From Flavobacterium sharifuzzamanii (GTDB lineage Bacteria; Bacteroidota; Bacteroidia; Flavobacteriales; Flavobacteriaceae), in the NCBI RefSeq assembly GCF_003254585.1, contig NZ_QJGZ01000041.1, forward strand, positions 521,156 through 585,155: DNA of 64,000 nt, read 5' to 3'. Below the pieces are notes generated by a model. The model did no database searches. It was given only the letters and a program-made list of their open reading frames with translations, and had not been told where the DNA came from. Made by a program: the position numbers and the translations under genes. Of the stretch, positions 51,461 through 61,400 are shown piece after piece. Every line of letters starts with the position of its first letter. Within the stretch, counting starts at the first letter, position 1.

Positions 51461-52651
51461 ATGACAAGTTTGTTGGTAATTATAGTTTTAGTTTTATTAG
51501 CGGTTGCATTATGGCAATTGACGAAGATATTTGATCTTACGCAGGTAGGAACTTCTTCGGATGATTCTCAAGTTGCATCTGATAATGATAATAATATTCA
51601 GGGATATATTATGTTTGGCTTTTTGGCTTTCATTTATATATTTACTATTTATGGTTTACTAAAATGGGGTAATTTGGCACTTCATACTCCTGCTTCTGAG
51701 CATGGGCTTTTAGTAGATAATTTAATGAATATTACTTGGGTTTTAATCTTTACAGTTCAAGTTATTACACAAGGTTTGCTTTACTGGTTTTCTTTCAAAA
51801 ATAGAGGAAACAAAGATAGAAAAGCATTGTTTTTTGCTGATAGTAATAAATTAGAAGCAATCTGGAGTATTATACCATCTGTTGTTTTAGCTTGTTTAAT
51901 TCTTTACGGATTATATGCTTGGAATAACATCATGTTTGTTGACAAAGATGAAGATGTAATCGAAATTGAATTATATGCTCAACAGTTTAAATGGACAGCA
52001 AGATATGCTGGACAAGATAATGTGCTAGGAAAAGCGAATGTACGTTTAATCGAAGGAGTGAATACATTAGGAGTTGATATGTCAGATCCAAATGCTCAAG
52101 ACGATATCGTAGTTTCAGAATTGCATATTCCTAAAGGTAAAAAAGTTCACTTTAAAATGCGTTCTCAGGATGTATTGCACTCTGCTTACTTCCCTCACTT
52201 TAGAGCACAAATGAACTGTGTTCCTGGTATGGTCACTGAATTTGCTTTTGTTCCAACTTATACAACTTCAGAGTACAGAGAGTTACCATTTATGGTTGAG
52301 AAAGTAGCACACATTAATAAACTTAGAGCTGAAAAAAGTACTGAGTTAGTTGCAAAAGGAGGTACAGCTTTAGATCCTTATACATTTGATTATTTATTAT
52401 TATGTAATAAAATCTGTGGAGCTTCTCACTATAACATGCAGATGAAAGTTGTAGTTGATACGCCTGAAGATTACAAAAAATGGTTAAGTGAAAAAACTAC
52501 TTTAGCTCAGGATATTAAAGCTGCAAAAGCTGCTGAAAAACCAGCTGAAGGAGCTGCACCAACTACAGATACTGCTGCAAAAGTAATTGACACTGTTAAA
52601 ACTGTTGTTGATACTGTTAAAGCGGCTGTAGCTAAAGTTGCGATGAAATAA
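51461..52651 (+). CDS. coxB: Cytochrome c oxidase subunit II
   Basis: Subunit II receives electrons at the CuA centre. The 396-residue protein has three hydrophobic segments near the N terminus and a periplasmic cupredoxin domain. CuA ligands are present: His in VLHSAYFPHFRAQ and the loop CNKICGASHYNM with two Cys, His and Met. The last about 50 residues are an Ala/Lys-rich tail repeating DTVK (VIDTVKTVVDTVKAAVAKV), likely helical and not part of the catalytic fold. It follows actF by 19 bases. Confidence 0.96.
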   Translation: MTSLLVIIVLVLLAVALWQLTKIFDLTQVGTSSDDSQVASDNDNNIQGYIMFGFLAFIYIFTIYGLLKWGNLALHTPASEHGLLVDNLMNITWVLIFTVQVITQGLLYWFSFKNRGNKDRKALFFADSNKLEAIWSIIPSVVLACLILYGLYAWNNIMFVDKDEDVIEIELYAQQFKWTARYAGQDNVLGKANVRLIEGVNTLGVDMSDPNAQDDIVVSELHIPKGKKVHFKMRSQDVLHSAYFPHFRAQMNCVPGMVTEFAFVPTYTTSEYRELPFMVEKVAHINKLRAEKSTELVAKGGTALDPYTFDYLLLCNKICGASHYNMQMKVVVDTPEDYKKWLSEKTTLAQDIKAAKAAEKPAEGAAPTTDTAAKVIDTVKTVVDTVKAAVAKVAMK

Positions 52652-52681
52652 TATTATTAAGAAAATTTAAAGTACAAATAT

Positions 52682-54484
52682 ATGTCAGCAGAAGCGCACG
52701 GTCACGATCACGGACACGATCACGAGCACGAACATCATCATAAAGACACGTTCATTACTAAATATATTTTTAGTATTGATCACAAAATGATTGCTAAACA
52801 ATACTTGATTACTGGTATTGTTATGGGAGTAATTGGGATTGCAATGTCCTTGCTTTTTAGAATGCAATTAGCGTGGCCAGAAGAGTCTTTCAAAATATTT
52901 AATGTTTTATTAGGAGATAAATTTGCACCTGATGGTGTAATGGCAAATGATATTTATCTGGCTTTAGTTACAATTCACGGTACCATCATGGTATTCTTTG
53001 TACTGACGGCAGGTTTAAGTGGGACGTTTAGTAACTTATTGATTCCGCTTCAAATTGGAGCACGAGATATGGCATCTGGATTTATGAATATGATTTCATA
53101 CTGGTTGTTTTTCTTATCTGCGGTTGTAATGTTATGTTCATTATTTGTTGAAGCAGGACCAGCATCTGCGGGATGGACAATTTACCCTCCTTTAAGTGCA
53201 TTGCCACAAGCAATTCCAGGATCAGGAACAGGTATGACATTATGGTTGGTATCTATGGCTATTTTCATCGCATCTTCTTTGATGGGATCTTTAAATTACA
53301 TTGTTACTGTACTTAACTTAAGAACTAAAGGAATGTCTATGACTAGACTTCCTCTTACAATCTGGACATTTTTCGTAACAGCTATCATTGGTGTTATTTC
53401 GTTTCCAGTTTTATTATCTGCAGCTTTATTATTGATTTTTGATAGAAGTTTTGGTACTTCATTCTTCTTATCTGATATCTATATTGCAGGAGAGGTTTTA
53501 CACTACCAAGGAGGTTCTCCAGTATTGTTTGAGCACTTATTCTGGTTCTTAGGTCACCCTGAGGTTTACATCGTAATCTTACCAGCGATGGGACTTGTTT
53601 CAGAAATTATGGCTACAAATGCTCGTAAACCAATTTTCGGTTACAGAGCGATGATTATGTCAGTTCTTGCAATTGCATTCTTGTCAACTATTGTTTGGGG
53701 TCACCACATGTTTATTTCAGGTATGAATCCTTTCTTAGGATCTGTATTTACTTTTACAACTTTATTGATTGCAATTCCATCTGCTGTAAAAGCGTTTAAC
53801 TGGATTACAACTTTATGGAAAGGTAACTTACAGTTTAACCCTGCAATGTTATTCTCTATCGGAATGGTTTCTACTTTCATCACTGGAGGTTTAACAGGGA
53901 TCATTTTAGGTGATAGTACACTAGATATTAACGTTCACGATACATACTTCGTAATTGCTCACTTTCACTTAGTAATGGGTATCTCTGCACTTTACGGAAT
54001 GTTTGCGGGTATTTACCATTGGTTCCCTAAAATGTACGGAAGAATGTTAAACAAAAACTTAGGTTATATTCACTTCTGGGTAACTGCAGTTTGTGCTTAT
54101 GGAGTTTTCTTCCCAATGCACTTCATCGGGTTAGCTGGTTTACCAAGACGTTACTATACAAATACTAACTTCCCGTTATTTGATGATTTACAAAATGTGA
54201 ATGTTTTAATTACAACATTTGCTCTTGTAGGAGGTGCGTTCCAGTTAGTATTCTTATACAACTTCTTTAGCAGTATTTTCTACGGTAAGAAAGCAGTTCA
54301 AAATCCTTGGAAATCTACGACTTTAGAGTGGACAACGCCAGTTGAACATATCCACGGTAACTGGCCAGGAGAAATTCCTCACGTATATCGTTGGCCGTAT
54401 GACTACAGTAACCCTAATCACGATGTAGATTTTGTTCCTCAAAATGTACCGATGAAAGAAGGTGAAGAAGTTTTACACCACTAA
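52682..54484 (+). CDS. coxA: Cytochrome c oxidase subunit I
   Basis: Subunit I contains heme a, heme a3 and CuB, the oxygen-reducing site. The 600-residue protein has about twelve TM helices. Ligands and landmarks are HGTIMVFFVL (heme a His), WFLGHPEVYIVILP (CuB His and cross-linked Tyr), GHHMF (two CuB His) and HDTYFVIAHFHLVMG (heme His pair). The N terminus is strongly His-rich (AHGHDHGHDHEHEHHH). It closes the operon before a terminator; no subunit III/IV gene follows here. Confidence 0.97.
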   Translation: MSAEAHGHDHGHDHEHEHHHKDTFITKYIFSIDHKMIAKQYLITGIVMGVIGIAMSLLFRMQLAWPEESFKIFNVLLGDKFAPDGVMANDIYLALVTIHGTIMVFFVLTAGLSGTFSNLLIPLQIGARDMASGFMNMISYWLFFLSAVVMLCSLFVEAGPASAGWTIYPPLSALPQAIPGSGTGMTLWLVSMAIFIASSLMGSLNYIVTVLNLRTKGMSMTRLPLTIWTFFVTAIIGVISFPVLLSAALLLIFDRSFGTSFFLSDIYIAGEVLHYQGGSPVLFEHLFWFLGHPEVYIVILPAMGLVSEIMATNARKPIFGYRAMIMSVLAIAFLSTIVWGHHMFISGMNPFLGSVFTFTTLLIAIPSAVKAFNWITTLWKGNLQFNPAMLFSIGMVSTFITGGLTGIILGDSTLDINVHDTYFVIAHFHLVMGISALYGMFAGIYHWFPKMYGRMLNKNLGYIHFWVTAVCAYGVFFPMHFIGLAGLPRRYYTNTNFPLFDDLQNVNVLITTFALVGGAFQLVFLYNFFSSIFYGKKAVQNPWKSTTLEWTTPVEHIHGNWPGEIPHVYRWPYDYSNPNHDVDFVPQNVPMKEGEEVLHH

Positions 54485-54493
54485 AAGATAATT

Positions 54494-54523
54494 AAAGGCT
54501 GTCAGAAATGACAGCCTTTTTTG
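54494..54523 (+). terminator. Terminator of the act-cox operon
   Basis: AAAGGCTGTCA (54494-54504) pairs with TGACAGCCTTT (54509-54519) around GAAA, followed by T residues. Confidence 0.94.
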
Positions 54524-54579
54524 TATAGTTAAAATTTTAATCGTTCAGATTAACTGTTTTACAAACTGATTAGTTTATA

Positions 54580-54587
54580 TATCTTTG
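54580..54587 (+). promoter_or_regulatory. -7 promoter element immediately before ruvB
   Basis: TATCTTTG fits TAnnTTTG and ends only 4 bases before the ruvB ATG (54592). A start site 4-6 bases downstream would make the mRNA leaderless or nearly so. No -33 TTG at the right spacing was found, so this remains tentative. Confidence 0.5.
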
Positions 54588-54591
54588 TGGG

Positions 54592-55614
54592 ATGAATGAA
54601 AATCTAGATCCTACTACTAAAGGATATAACTCAGAAGAGTTAGATCTTGAGAAAAGATTGCGTCCGCTGTCATTTGATGATTTTGCTGGACAAGATCAAG
54701 TTTTGGAAAATTTAAAAGTCTTTGTTGCCGCAGCTAATCAACGTGGTGAAGCCCTTGATCATGCACTTTTTCATGGCCCTCCTGGTTTAGGAAAAACAAC
54801 TTTGGCAAATATATTGGCAAATGAATTGCAAGTTGGCATTAAAATTACTTCTGGTCCAGTACTAGACAAGCCAGGTGATTTGGCTGGTTTGCTAACAAAC
54901 CTTGACGAAAGAGATGTTTTGTTCATTGATGAAATTCACAGGTTAAGTCCTGTTGTCGAAGAGTACTTGTACTCTGCAATGGAAGATTTCAAAATTGATA
55001 TTATGATTGAATCCGGACCAAATGCGAGAACGGTTCAGATTAATTTGAATCCTTTTACTTTGATTGGAGCAACAACGCGATCAGGATTATTAACGGCACC
55101 AATGCGTGCCCGTTTTGGTATATCTTCGCGTTTGCAATATTATACTACAGAACTTTTGACAACAATTGTTGAAAGAAGTGCATCTATTCTAAAAATGCCT
55201 ATTGACTTAGAAGCTGCAATTGAAATTGCAGGAAGAAGCCGTGGAACTCCTCGTATTGCAAATGCATTATTGAGACGAGTTCGTGATTTCGCACAAATTA
55301 AAGGAAATGGAAGAATTGATATAGAAATTTCTAGATATGCATTAAAAGCCTTAAATGTTGATGCTCATGGTCTAGATGAAATGGATAATAAGATACTGCT
55401 AACGATTATTAATAAATTTAAAGGTGGTCCTGTTGGTCTTTCAACACTAGCAACAGCTGTAAGTGAAAGTAGTGAAACTATCGAGGAAGTATATGAACCT
55501 TTTTTAATTCAAGAAGGATTTATCATGAGAACACCTCGAGGAAGAGAAGTTACGGATAAGGCTTATAAGCATCTTGGTAAAATAAATATAAATAATCAAG
55601 GGGAGTTGTTTTAA
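54592..55614 (+). CDS. ruvB: Holliday junction branch migration helicase RuvB
   Basis: RuvB is the AAA+ motor that with RuvA moves Holliday junctions. The 340-residue protein has LRPLSFDDFAGQ, Walker A GPPGLGKTT, Walker B DEIHRL, sensor 1 GATTRSG, arginine-finger region APMRARFG, and a C-terminal winged helix ending with RGREVTDKAYKHLG. Length is normal. It heads a ruvB-P450-queG unit with gaps of 11 and -1 bases. Confidence 0.97.
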   Translation: MNENLDPTTKGYNSEELDLEKRLRPLSFDDFAGQDQVLENLKVFVAAANQRGEALDHALFHGPPGLGKTTLANILANELQVGIKITSGPVLDKPGDLAGLLTNLDERDVLFIDEIHRLSPVVEEYLYSAMEDFKIDIMIESGPNARTVQINLNPFTLIGATTRSGLLTAPMRARFGISSRLQYYTTELLTTIVERSASILKMPIDLEAAIEIAGRSRGTPRIANALLRRVRDFAQIKGNGRIDIEISRYALKALNVDAHGLDEMDNKILLTIINKFKGGPVGLSTLATAVSESSETIEEVYEPFLIQEGFIMRTPRGREVTDKAYKHLGKININNQGELF

Positions 55615-55625
55615 TACGAATAGAA

Positions 55626-56972
55626 ATGTCTATAAGTAAAAAATATAGCTATCCGCCAAAACTTTCTATTTTTAGATTTTTTGTTGATGCCGAGGGAGTT
55701 CGAAGAAATCCGATACCGTATCATGAAAAATATTTTGAACGTTTTGGAGACTCTTTTTCTATACGAATTGGAAAATCACGGCACATTATTTTATCAAGAG
55801 ATAATGATGTTGCTCAATATATACTTCAAAAAAATCAAAAGAATTATTATAAGTCTAAATTCCAGTCTGTTTATCTCTCTAAGTATTTAGGAAAAGGTCT
55901 TTTAACGGTTGATGGAGAATTTTGGCTTAAACAAAGAAGACTTATTCAGCCTGCTTTTCATAAACAAAAAATGAATCAGTTGGTTGAAAACATGAAACTA
56001 ACTATTGTTTCTGAACTAAAAGAAATTGTTATAGATAAAGAAGTTGATCTTTTTCCTATGATGAGTGAAGTGGCATTTAATGTTGTAGCTAAATCATTAT
56101 TTCAATTTTCTATTGAAGAGGAAAAGTTAGATAGGATAAAATATATTATTGAGGCAGTTCAGAATTTTCTAATTAAAGAAATTAGATTGCCACATAAAGT
56201 ATGGTGGTTTTCGATTAGTGGCCAGGTAAAAAAGCATCTTCAATTGGCAGAGGAAAACAATGCAATCATTAGAGGTATTATAGAAGAAAGAGTTGCTTCT
56301 CAAAATGAAGTTAATGATTTACTGAACATGCTGTTGGAAACTCGTTATGAAGATTCAGGTGAGGGTATGTCTATTGAGCAGTTAATAGATGAAATAAAAA
56401 TTCTCTTTATAGCTGGCCATGAAACAACTGCTAATGCTTTGACTTTTACATTGCAGTTACTCGGAAGTCATTTAGATGTACAACAAAAGGTATTTGAAGA
56501 AATTCTTAAAGTTGAATCGGAAAGTGAGAATGTTGTAGAACAGCTCCAAAAAATGACATATATAAATGCGGTTTTGAATGAATCAATGCGTTTGTATCCG
56601 CCTGCTTGGATTACAGACCGAGAAAATGTTGAAGATGATGTTTTAGGAAAATTTAATATCAAAAAAGATACTTTAATTGGTGTTTCTTTTTACGAGTTAC
56701 ATAGAAATCCGAAATATTGGGATAATCCAGATCAATTCAATCCAGATCGTTTTTTAGGGGAGCAGAAAAAACATTCTATGCAATATTTTTATCCTTTCGG
56801 AGCAGGGCCAAGAATGTGTATTGGGGCTGGTTTCGCTATTTATGAAATGTGTTTAGCGATTTCTTATATAGTTAAAAAGTATAAAATCGTTTCAGTAGAA
56901 AATACGGTCAAGTTTAATCCGTTAATTACCTTAAAACCTGTTAGTATTGAAGTTGTTTTTTCTGAGAGATAA
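55626..56972 (+). CDS. Cytochrome P450
   Basis: The 448-residue soluble P450 has the I-helix oxygen-activation motif AGHETTANA, the ExxR motif ESMRLYPP, and the heme-thiolate loop FGAGPRMCIGAGFA. It lacks an N-terminal membrane anchor. Substrate and redox partner are unknown; no ferredoxin gene is adjacent. It sits between ruvB and queG, and its TAA stop overlaps the queG ATG by one base, so it is co-transcribed with tRNA-modification and DNA-repair genes. Confidence 0.95.
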   Translation: MSISKKYSYPPKLSIFRFFVDAEGVRRNPIPYHEKYFERFGDSFSIRIGKSRHIILSRDNDVAQYILQKNQKNYYKSKFQSVYLSKYLGKGLLTVDGEFWLKQRRLIQPAFHKQKMNQLVENMKLTIVSELKEIVIDKEVDLFPMMSEVAFNVVAKSLFQFSIEEEKLDRIKYIIEAVQNFLIKEIRLPHKVWWFSISGQVKKHLQLAEENNAIIRGIIEERVASQNEVNDLLNMLLETRYEDSGEGMSIEQLIDEIKILFIAGHETTANALTFTLQLLGSHLDVQQKVFEEILKVESESENVVEQLQKMTYINAVLNESMRLYPPAWITDRENVEDDVLGKFNIKKDTLIGVSFYELHRNPKYWDNPDQFNPDRFLGEQKKHSMQYFYPFGAGPRMCIGAGFAIYEMCLAISYIVKKYKIVSVENTVKFNPLITLKPVSIEVVFSER

Positions 56973-57895
56973 TGATTAATTCTAAAGAGAAATATTCGAA
57001 ATTTATAAAAGAAGAGGCCAAAAGACTTGGTTTTCTTTCTTGCGGTATTTCTAAAGCTGGTTTTTTGGAGGATGAAGCGCCGCGACTTGAAAATTGGTTA
57101 AAGAATAATCGGAATGGTCAGATGACTTATATGGAGAACCATTTTGATAAACGTTTGGATCCTACTTTATTGGTTGACGATGGCAAAAGTGTTGTATCGC
57201 TTTTGCTGAATTATTATCCAGATTCAACACAAAATAGTGAAAGTTATAAAATCTCAAAGTATGCGTACGGACAAGACTATCATTTTGTAATTAAAGATAA
57301 GCTGAAAGAACTTCTTCATTCTATTCAAGAAAATATAGGTGAAGTTTCTGGTCGCGCTTTTGTCGATTCGGCACCTGTTTTAGATAAAGCTTGGGCGGCG
57401 AAAAGTGGTTTGGGTTGGATTGGAAAAAATAGTAATTTAATTACTCAAAAAGTGGGTTCTTTTTACTTCATTGCTGAACTTATTATTGATTTAGAATTAG
57501 AATACGATCATGCTGTAACAGATCACTGCGGTACTTGCACAGCTTGTATTGATGCCTGTCCCACACAGGCAATTGTAGCTCCCTACATTGTTGATGGAAG
57601 TAAATGCATTTCTTATTACACCATCGAATTAAAAGAAAACCTTCCCGAAGAAATGAAAGGAAAATTTGATGAATGGATGTTTGGCTGTGATACCTGCCAA
57701 GATGTTTGCCCTTGGAATCGATTTTCAAAACCACACTCAGAGCCTTTGTTTAATCCGAATCCAGACTTGCTTTCTTTTACAAAAAAAGACTGGTTAGAGA
57801 TTACAGAGGAAACTTTTCGAACAGTCTTTAAAAATTCTCCTATCAAAAGAACCAAGTTTGATGGTTTAAAACGTAATATTAAATTTTTACAATAG
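56972..57895 (+). CDS. queG: Epoxyqueuosine reductase QueG
   Basis: QueG carries out the cobalamin-dependent last step of queuosine synthesis in tRNA. The 307-residue protein has the N-terminal DUF1730-type part with GRAFVDSAPVLDKAWAAKSGLGWIGKNS, and two [4Fe-4S] motifs: CGTCTACIDACPTQAI and CDTCQDVCPWN. The HEAT-like C-terminal extension of some homologues is missing, as in short QueG forms. It overlaps the P450 stop by one base. Confidence 0.95.
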   Translation: MINSKEKYSKFIKEEAKRLGFLSCGISKAGFLEDEAPRLENWLKNNRNGQMTYMENHFDKRLDPTLLVDDGKSVVSLLLNYYPDSTQNSESYKISKYAYGQDYHFVIKDKLKELLHSIQENIGEVSGRAFVDSAPVLDKAWAAKSGLGWIGKNSNLITQKVGSFYFIAELIIDLELEYDHAVTDHCGTCTACIDACPTQAIVAPYIVDGSKCISYYTIELKENLPEEMKGKFDEWMFGCDTCQDVCPWNRFSKPHSEPLFNPNPDLLSFTKKDWLEITEETFRTVFKNSPIKRTKFDGLKRNIKFLQ

Positions 57896-58414
57896 CACTT
57901 GCTATTTAGAGTTTTATTATGTTGTTGATTTTCAATGTTTTCGTTGAGAATGCACTTTGTTTTTCGTTTTTTTTTTCTTTCTTACGTTTAATTACTTATT
58001 TGTCAATAAATTCTGTAAGAATTATGGATTATCGTAATTATTTAAGAAATTTCAGTCCTTTCATTGTCAAATATTTAGAGAATTTTGGTTTTCAAGCGGT
58101 GAACAATTGTTAAAAGCTGTTGTTTGACGAGTTTATGTGCACTTTGTCGGAATAATGAGGTGCGATTTCATTCCTCGATATACTTTCGCACTTTCCAAAT
58201 CTACTTAATTTAAAACCAAAGAGACTTTTTTAGTCTTTATTTTACTATATGACAATGGTCTACATAATGCCTTTTTTATATGTAAGTCTTGAAAAAACTA
58301 TTCTAAGTTTTTTTAAATCCATTTTATATTTTTTCACGTATCTCATCAAGATGCAAAAAACGATCATCCGTTTTTTAGCGCCCAAAATTTCTGTTCCACA
58401 AACTCAAGTTGTCT
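57896..58414. other. 519-base gap before the adhesin gene
   Basis: The gap is AT-rich, with no convincing gene. The word GCACTTTG occurs at two places (near 57953 and 58140) and a related CGCACTTTC near 58187. A stem-like AAAGAGACT/AGTCTTT lies at 58218-58238. AAAAAACG and CGTTTTTT (58355-58376) can pair around ATCATC, 38 bases before the adhesin start. No full TTTG-TAnnTTTG promoter was found. A 64-codon open frame at 57919-58113 has no recognisable features. Confidence 0.5.
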
Positions 58415-61400
58415 ATGCGTAACTCTACTTTTTGTAAGTCTGGATTTTCTAGACTAATTTTTCTTATTGTTTTTTTATTATTAACCGTACAGAGTGCTTC
58501 AGCTCAGTTTTATACTAAGCATTACATTGCTCCTGCTCCGTGGCAATATTTTAGTAAAGCAAATGAAATTGTAATTTCTACAAATTCGATTTCAAATGTT
58601 AATATTACAGTTGCAAAAAGTGACGGAACAGTAGTAACAAATTTAACAGCTAAAAAAGGAAGTCCAGCAGTATATAGATTTTCACTTTTAGCAAGAGATC
58701 TTCCAATGAATGCTTTGAATACTGTTCTTAATGGAGCAGGGCTAATTGTAACAAGCACTGGGCCTACAGCCGTAAACTTGAGAAATATTGCTTCAGATGA
58801 TTATAGTAATGACGAAAATAGGGATGCCAATATTAAAGGAAACGCAGCTTTAACAAGTTTTGGAGATGCTGGGCTTGGAATAAGATTTAGAGTAGGTTAT
58901 TATAGAGATGGATCATTGGGAACTTTTAGCAATTTAGGCGATCAAAGACCAATATATAGTATTATGGCTACTGCTAATAACACTACTATAAAAATTAACA
59001 ACGAGGTTAAAGCTACATTAAATCAAGGGCAGAGTTATTTGTTTAAAGCTCCTATCGGAACATTAGTCGAATCATCTAATCCAACAGTCATGAATACATC
59101 AGCAGCTATAGATGTACCTGGTGGCTGTGGAGATGGCGCTTACAATCAAATACCTCCCGAATCTGTTTTGGGAACTGAATATTTTCTTGAAAGAGGAACT
59201 GGTAATGACACTGCTGAACAAACTACGGTTGTGGCAACAAAAGACAATACTAATATTACAGTAGAGAGTTATTCAACTACAGGAGTTTTAGTAAATAGAA
59301 CAACTATAAATTTAGCATCGGCAGGATCCTTCCACACTTTTATAAATGGTGTAAAAAATACAAGTTTTACTGCATCAAGAATTATTGCGGATAAAAGAGT
59401 GGCAGTTTATTCAGGTACAGCACAAAATTGTGAAGTTGATATTTCGACAATTGCACCAGTATCAGAATGTGGTGGTTCAGAGTTTGTAGAAACATCAAAA
59501 TTTAAAAACTATAAATTAGAAAACTTAGACTATTTTGGATATATTTTATTAAGAAGTTCTGCTGAGGATGTTACGATCAATGGCGTGAAAACTACAAGTA
59601 TATCTGGAGTTGGAGCTCGTTATCAGATTGGTTCGACAGGCTGGTATATAATAAATTTTAATAGTGAACAAATAGGGAGACCTGAAGTTCTTTCTATTGA
59701 GAGTAAAGCTAAACTTACGGTTTCTATCGTGCAACAAGCAGGAGGTTTCTCTATGGCTGGTTTTTTCTCGACTTTTGCATCTCTGCCAGACGATCCTACC
59801 TTAACTTATATTGAAGGAGGTGGGTGTACAAACAATTCTGCCAGATTAACAACGCAAACAGGTTATGATCCTTATCAATGGTATTATAATGGAACAGCAA
59901 TTAGTGGAGCTAATTCTTCTACATATATTGCAACAAAGACAGGTAATTATTCAGTGTCTTATACATTGGCATGTGGAGCTCAAACTCCTTCTAAAACAGC
60001 CTCAGTAATTTTGTGTACCGATTTAGGAATTACTAAAACAGTTGATATTGCGACGCCTTGTATTGGCTCTAATGTAGAGTTTACAGTTAAAGTTAGTAAT
60101 TTGGGAGGAAATAATGTTTCTGGAATCTCAGTAAACGATTTGCTTCCTTCTGGTTATACTTATGTAAGCTCAACACCATCAGTTGGAGTTTACGATTCAA
60201 CAACGGGGATTTGGACTATTGGTGATGTAGAGGCTCAATCTTCAATGACATTAAAGATTGTTGCTATAGTAAATGCTTCAGGAAATTATACCAATACCGC
60301 TTCATTACCAAATGGAGTAGATACCAATACAGCAAACAACTTTGCGAGTGCCGCGGTAAATCCAAAGTCTGCGAATTTAGTTATAACAAATCCTGCTTCA
60401 GTTTGTGCGCCTTCGACTGTAAATTTAACAGCTTCTGCCGTCACAGCAGGGAGCTCTTCAAATCTGACACTTTCTTATTGGACAAACTCAGGAGCAACAT
60501 CAGCATTACCTTCGCCGAGTGCTGTTACTACTTCTGGGACTTATTACATTAAAGCAGTTTCTGCTGATGGATGTACATTTGTAAAGCCAGTTGTGGTGAC
60601 AATTAATCCGCAACCATTAACTCCAAAAATTAATGGAAACGCAACATTGTGTGTAACTTCAGCTTCTACAGTTTTAAAGGCAGAGAATACTGCGGCTTCA
60701 TATAATGGAAACTCTTATTTATGGTCAACTGGGGCTACTACACAAAGTATAACGGTTACAACTGATGGAACATATACTCTTCAAATAGTAAATAGTTCTG
60801 GTTGCGTTAGTAATAGCTCAGCCCCTGTTACAGTTAATTTTTCTCCAGCACCTACAGCTTCTGATCAAACGTTTTGTTCTTCAGAAAATAAAACTGTTGG
60901 GGATTTGGTTGCAACAGGAAATAATATAAAATGGTATAGCAGTAATAGTAGCAATACTGTATTAGCATCAAATCTTGCATTGACTGATAAAACAGATTAT
61001 TATGCAAGTCAAACTTTAAATGGATGCGAAAGCTTAAGAATTAAAATACGTGTAACTGTAAATTCTAAATCTTCAGCTCCAGTCGCAGCTGCGTCACAAT
61101 CATTTTGTACTGCAGATAATAGTACAGTTAATAATTTACAAGCGACAGGTACAAGTTTAAAATGGTATAATGTATCTTCAGGAGGCACTGCGCTTTCATT
61201 ATCTCAAGCTCTAACTAATGGAGACTATTATGTAAGCCAGACAGCAAATAGTTGCGGAGAAAGTGGAAGAACAAAGGTTACTGTTACGATAAATACGACG
61301 CCATCTGCACCAGCGGTTTCTTCTCAAACATTTTGTGTAAATGATAATAAAAAAGTGAGTGATTTAACACCTTCAGGAGCAGCTTATAAATGGTTTAGTG

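Noticed and set aside
57919..58113. 64-codon open frame after queG
   Set aside because: Phe/Leu-rich AT-derived composition, no motif, no promoter or conserved start; most likely chance.
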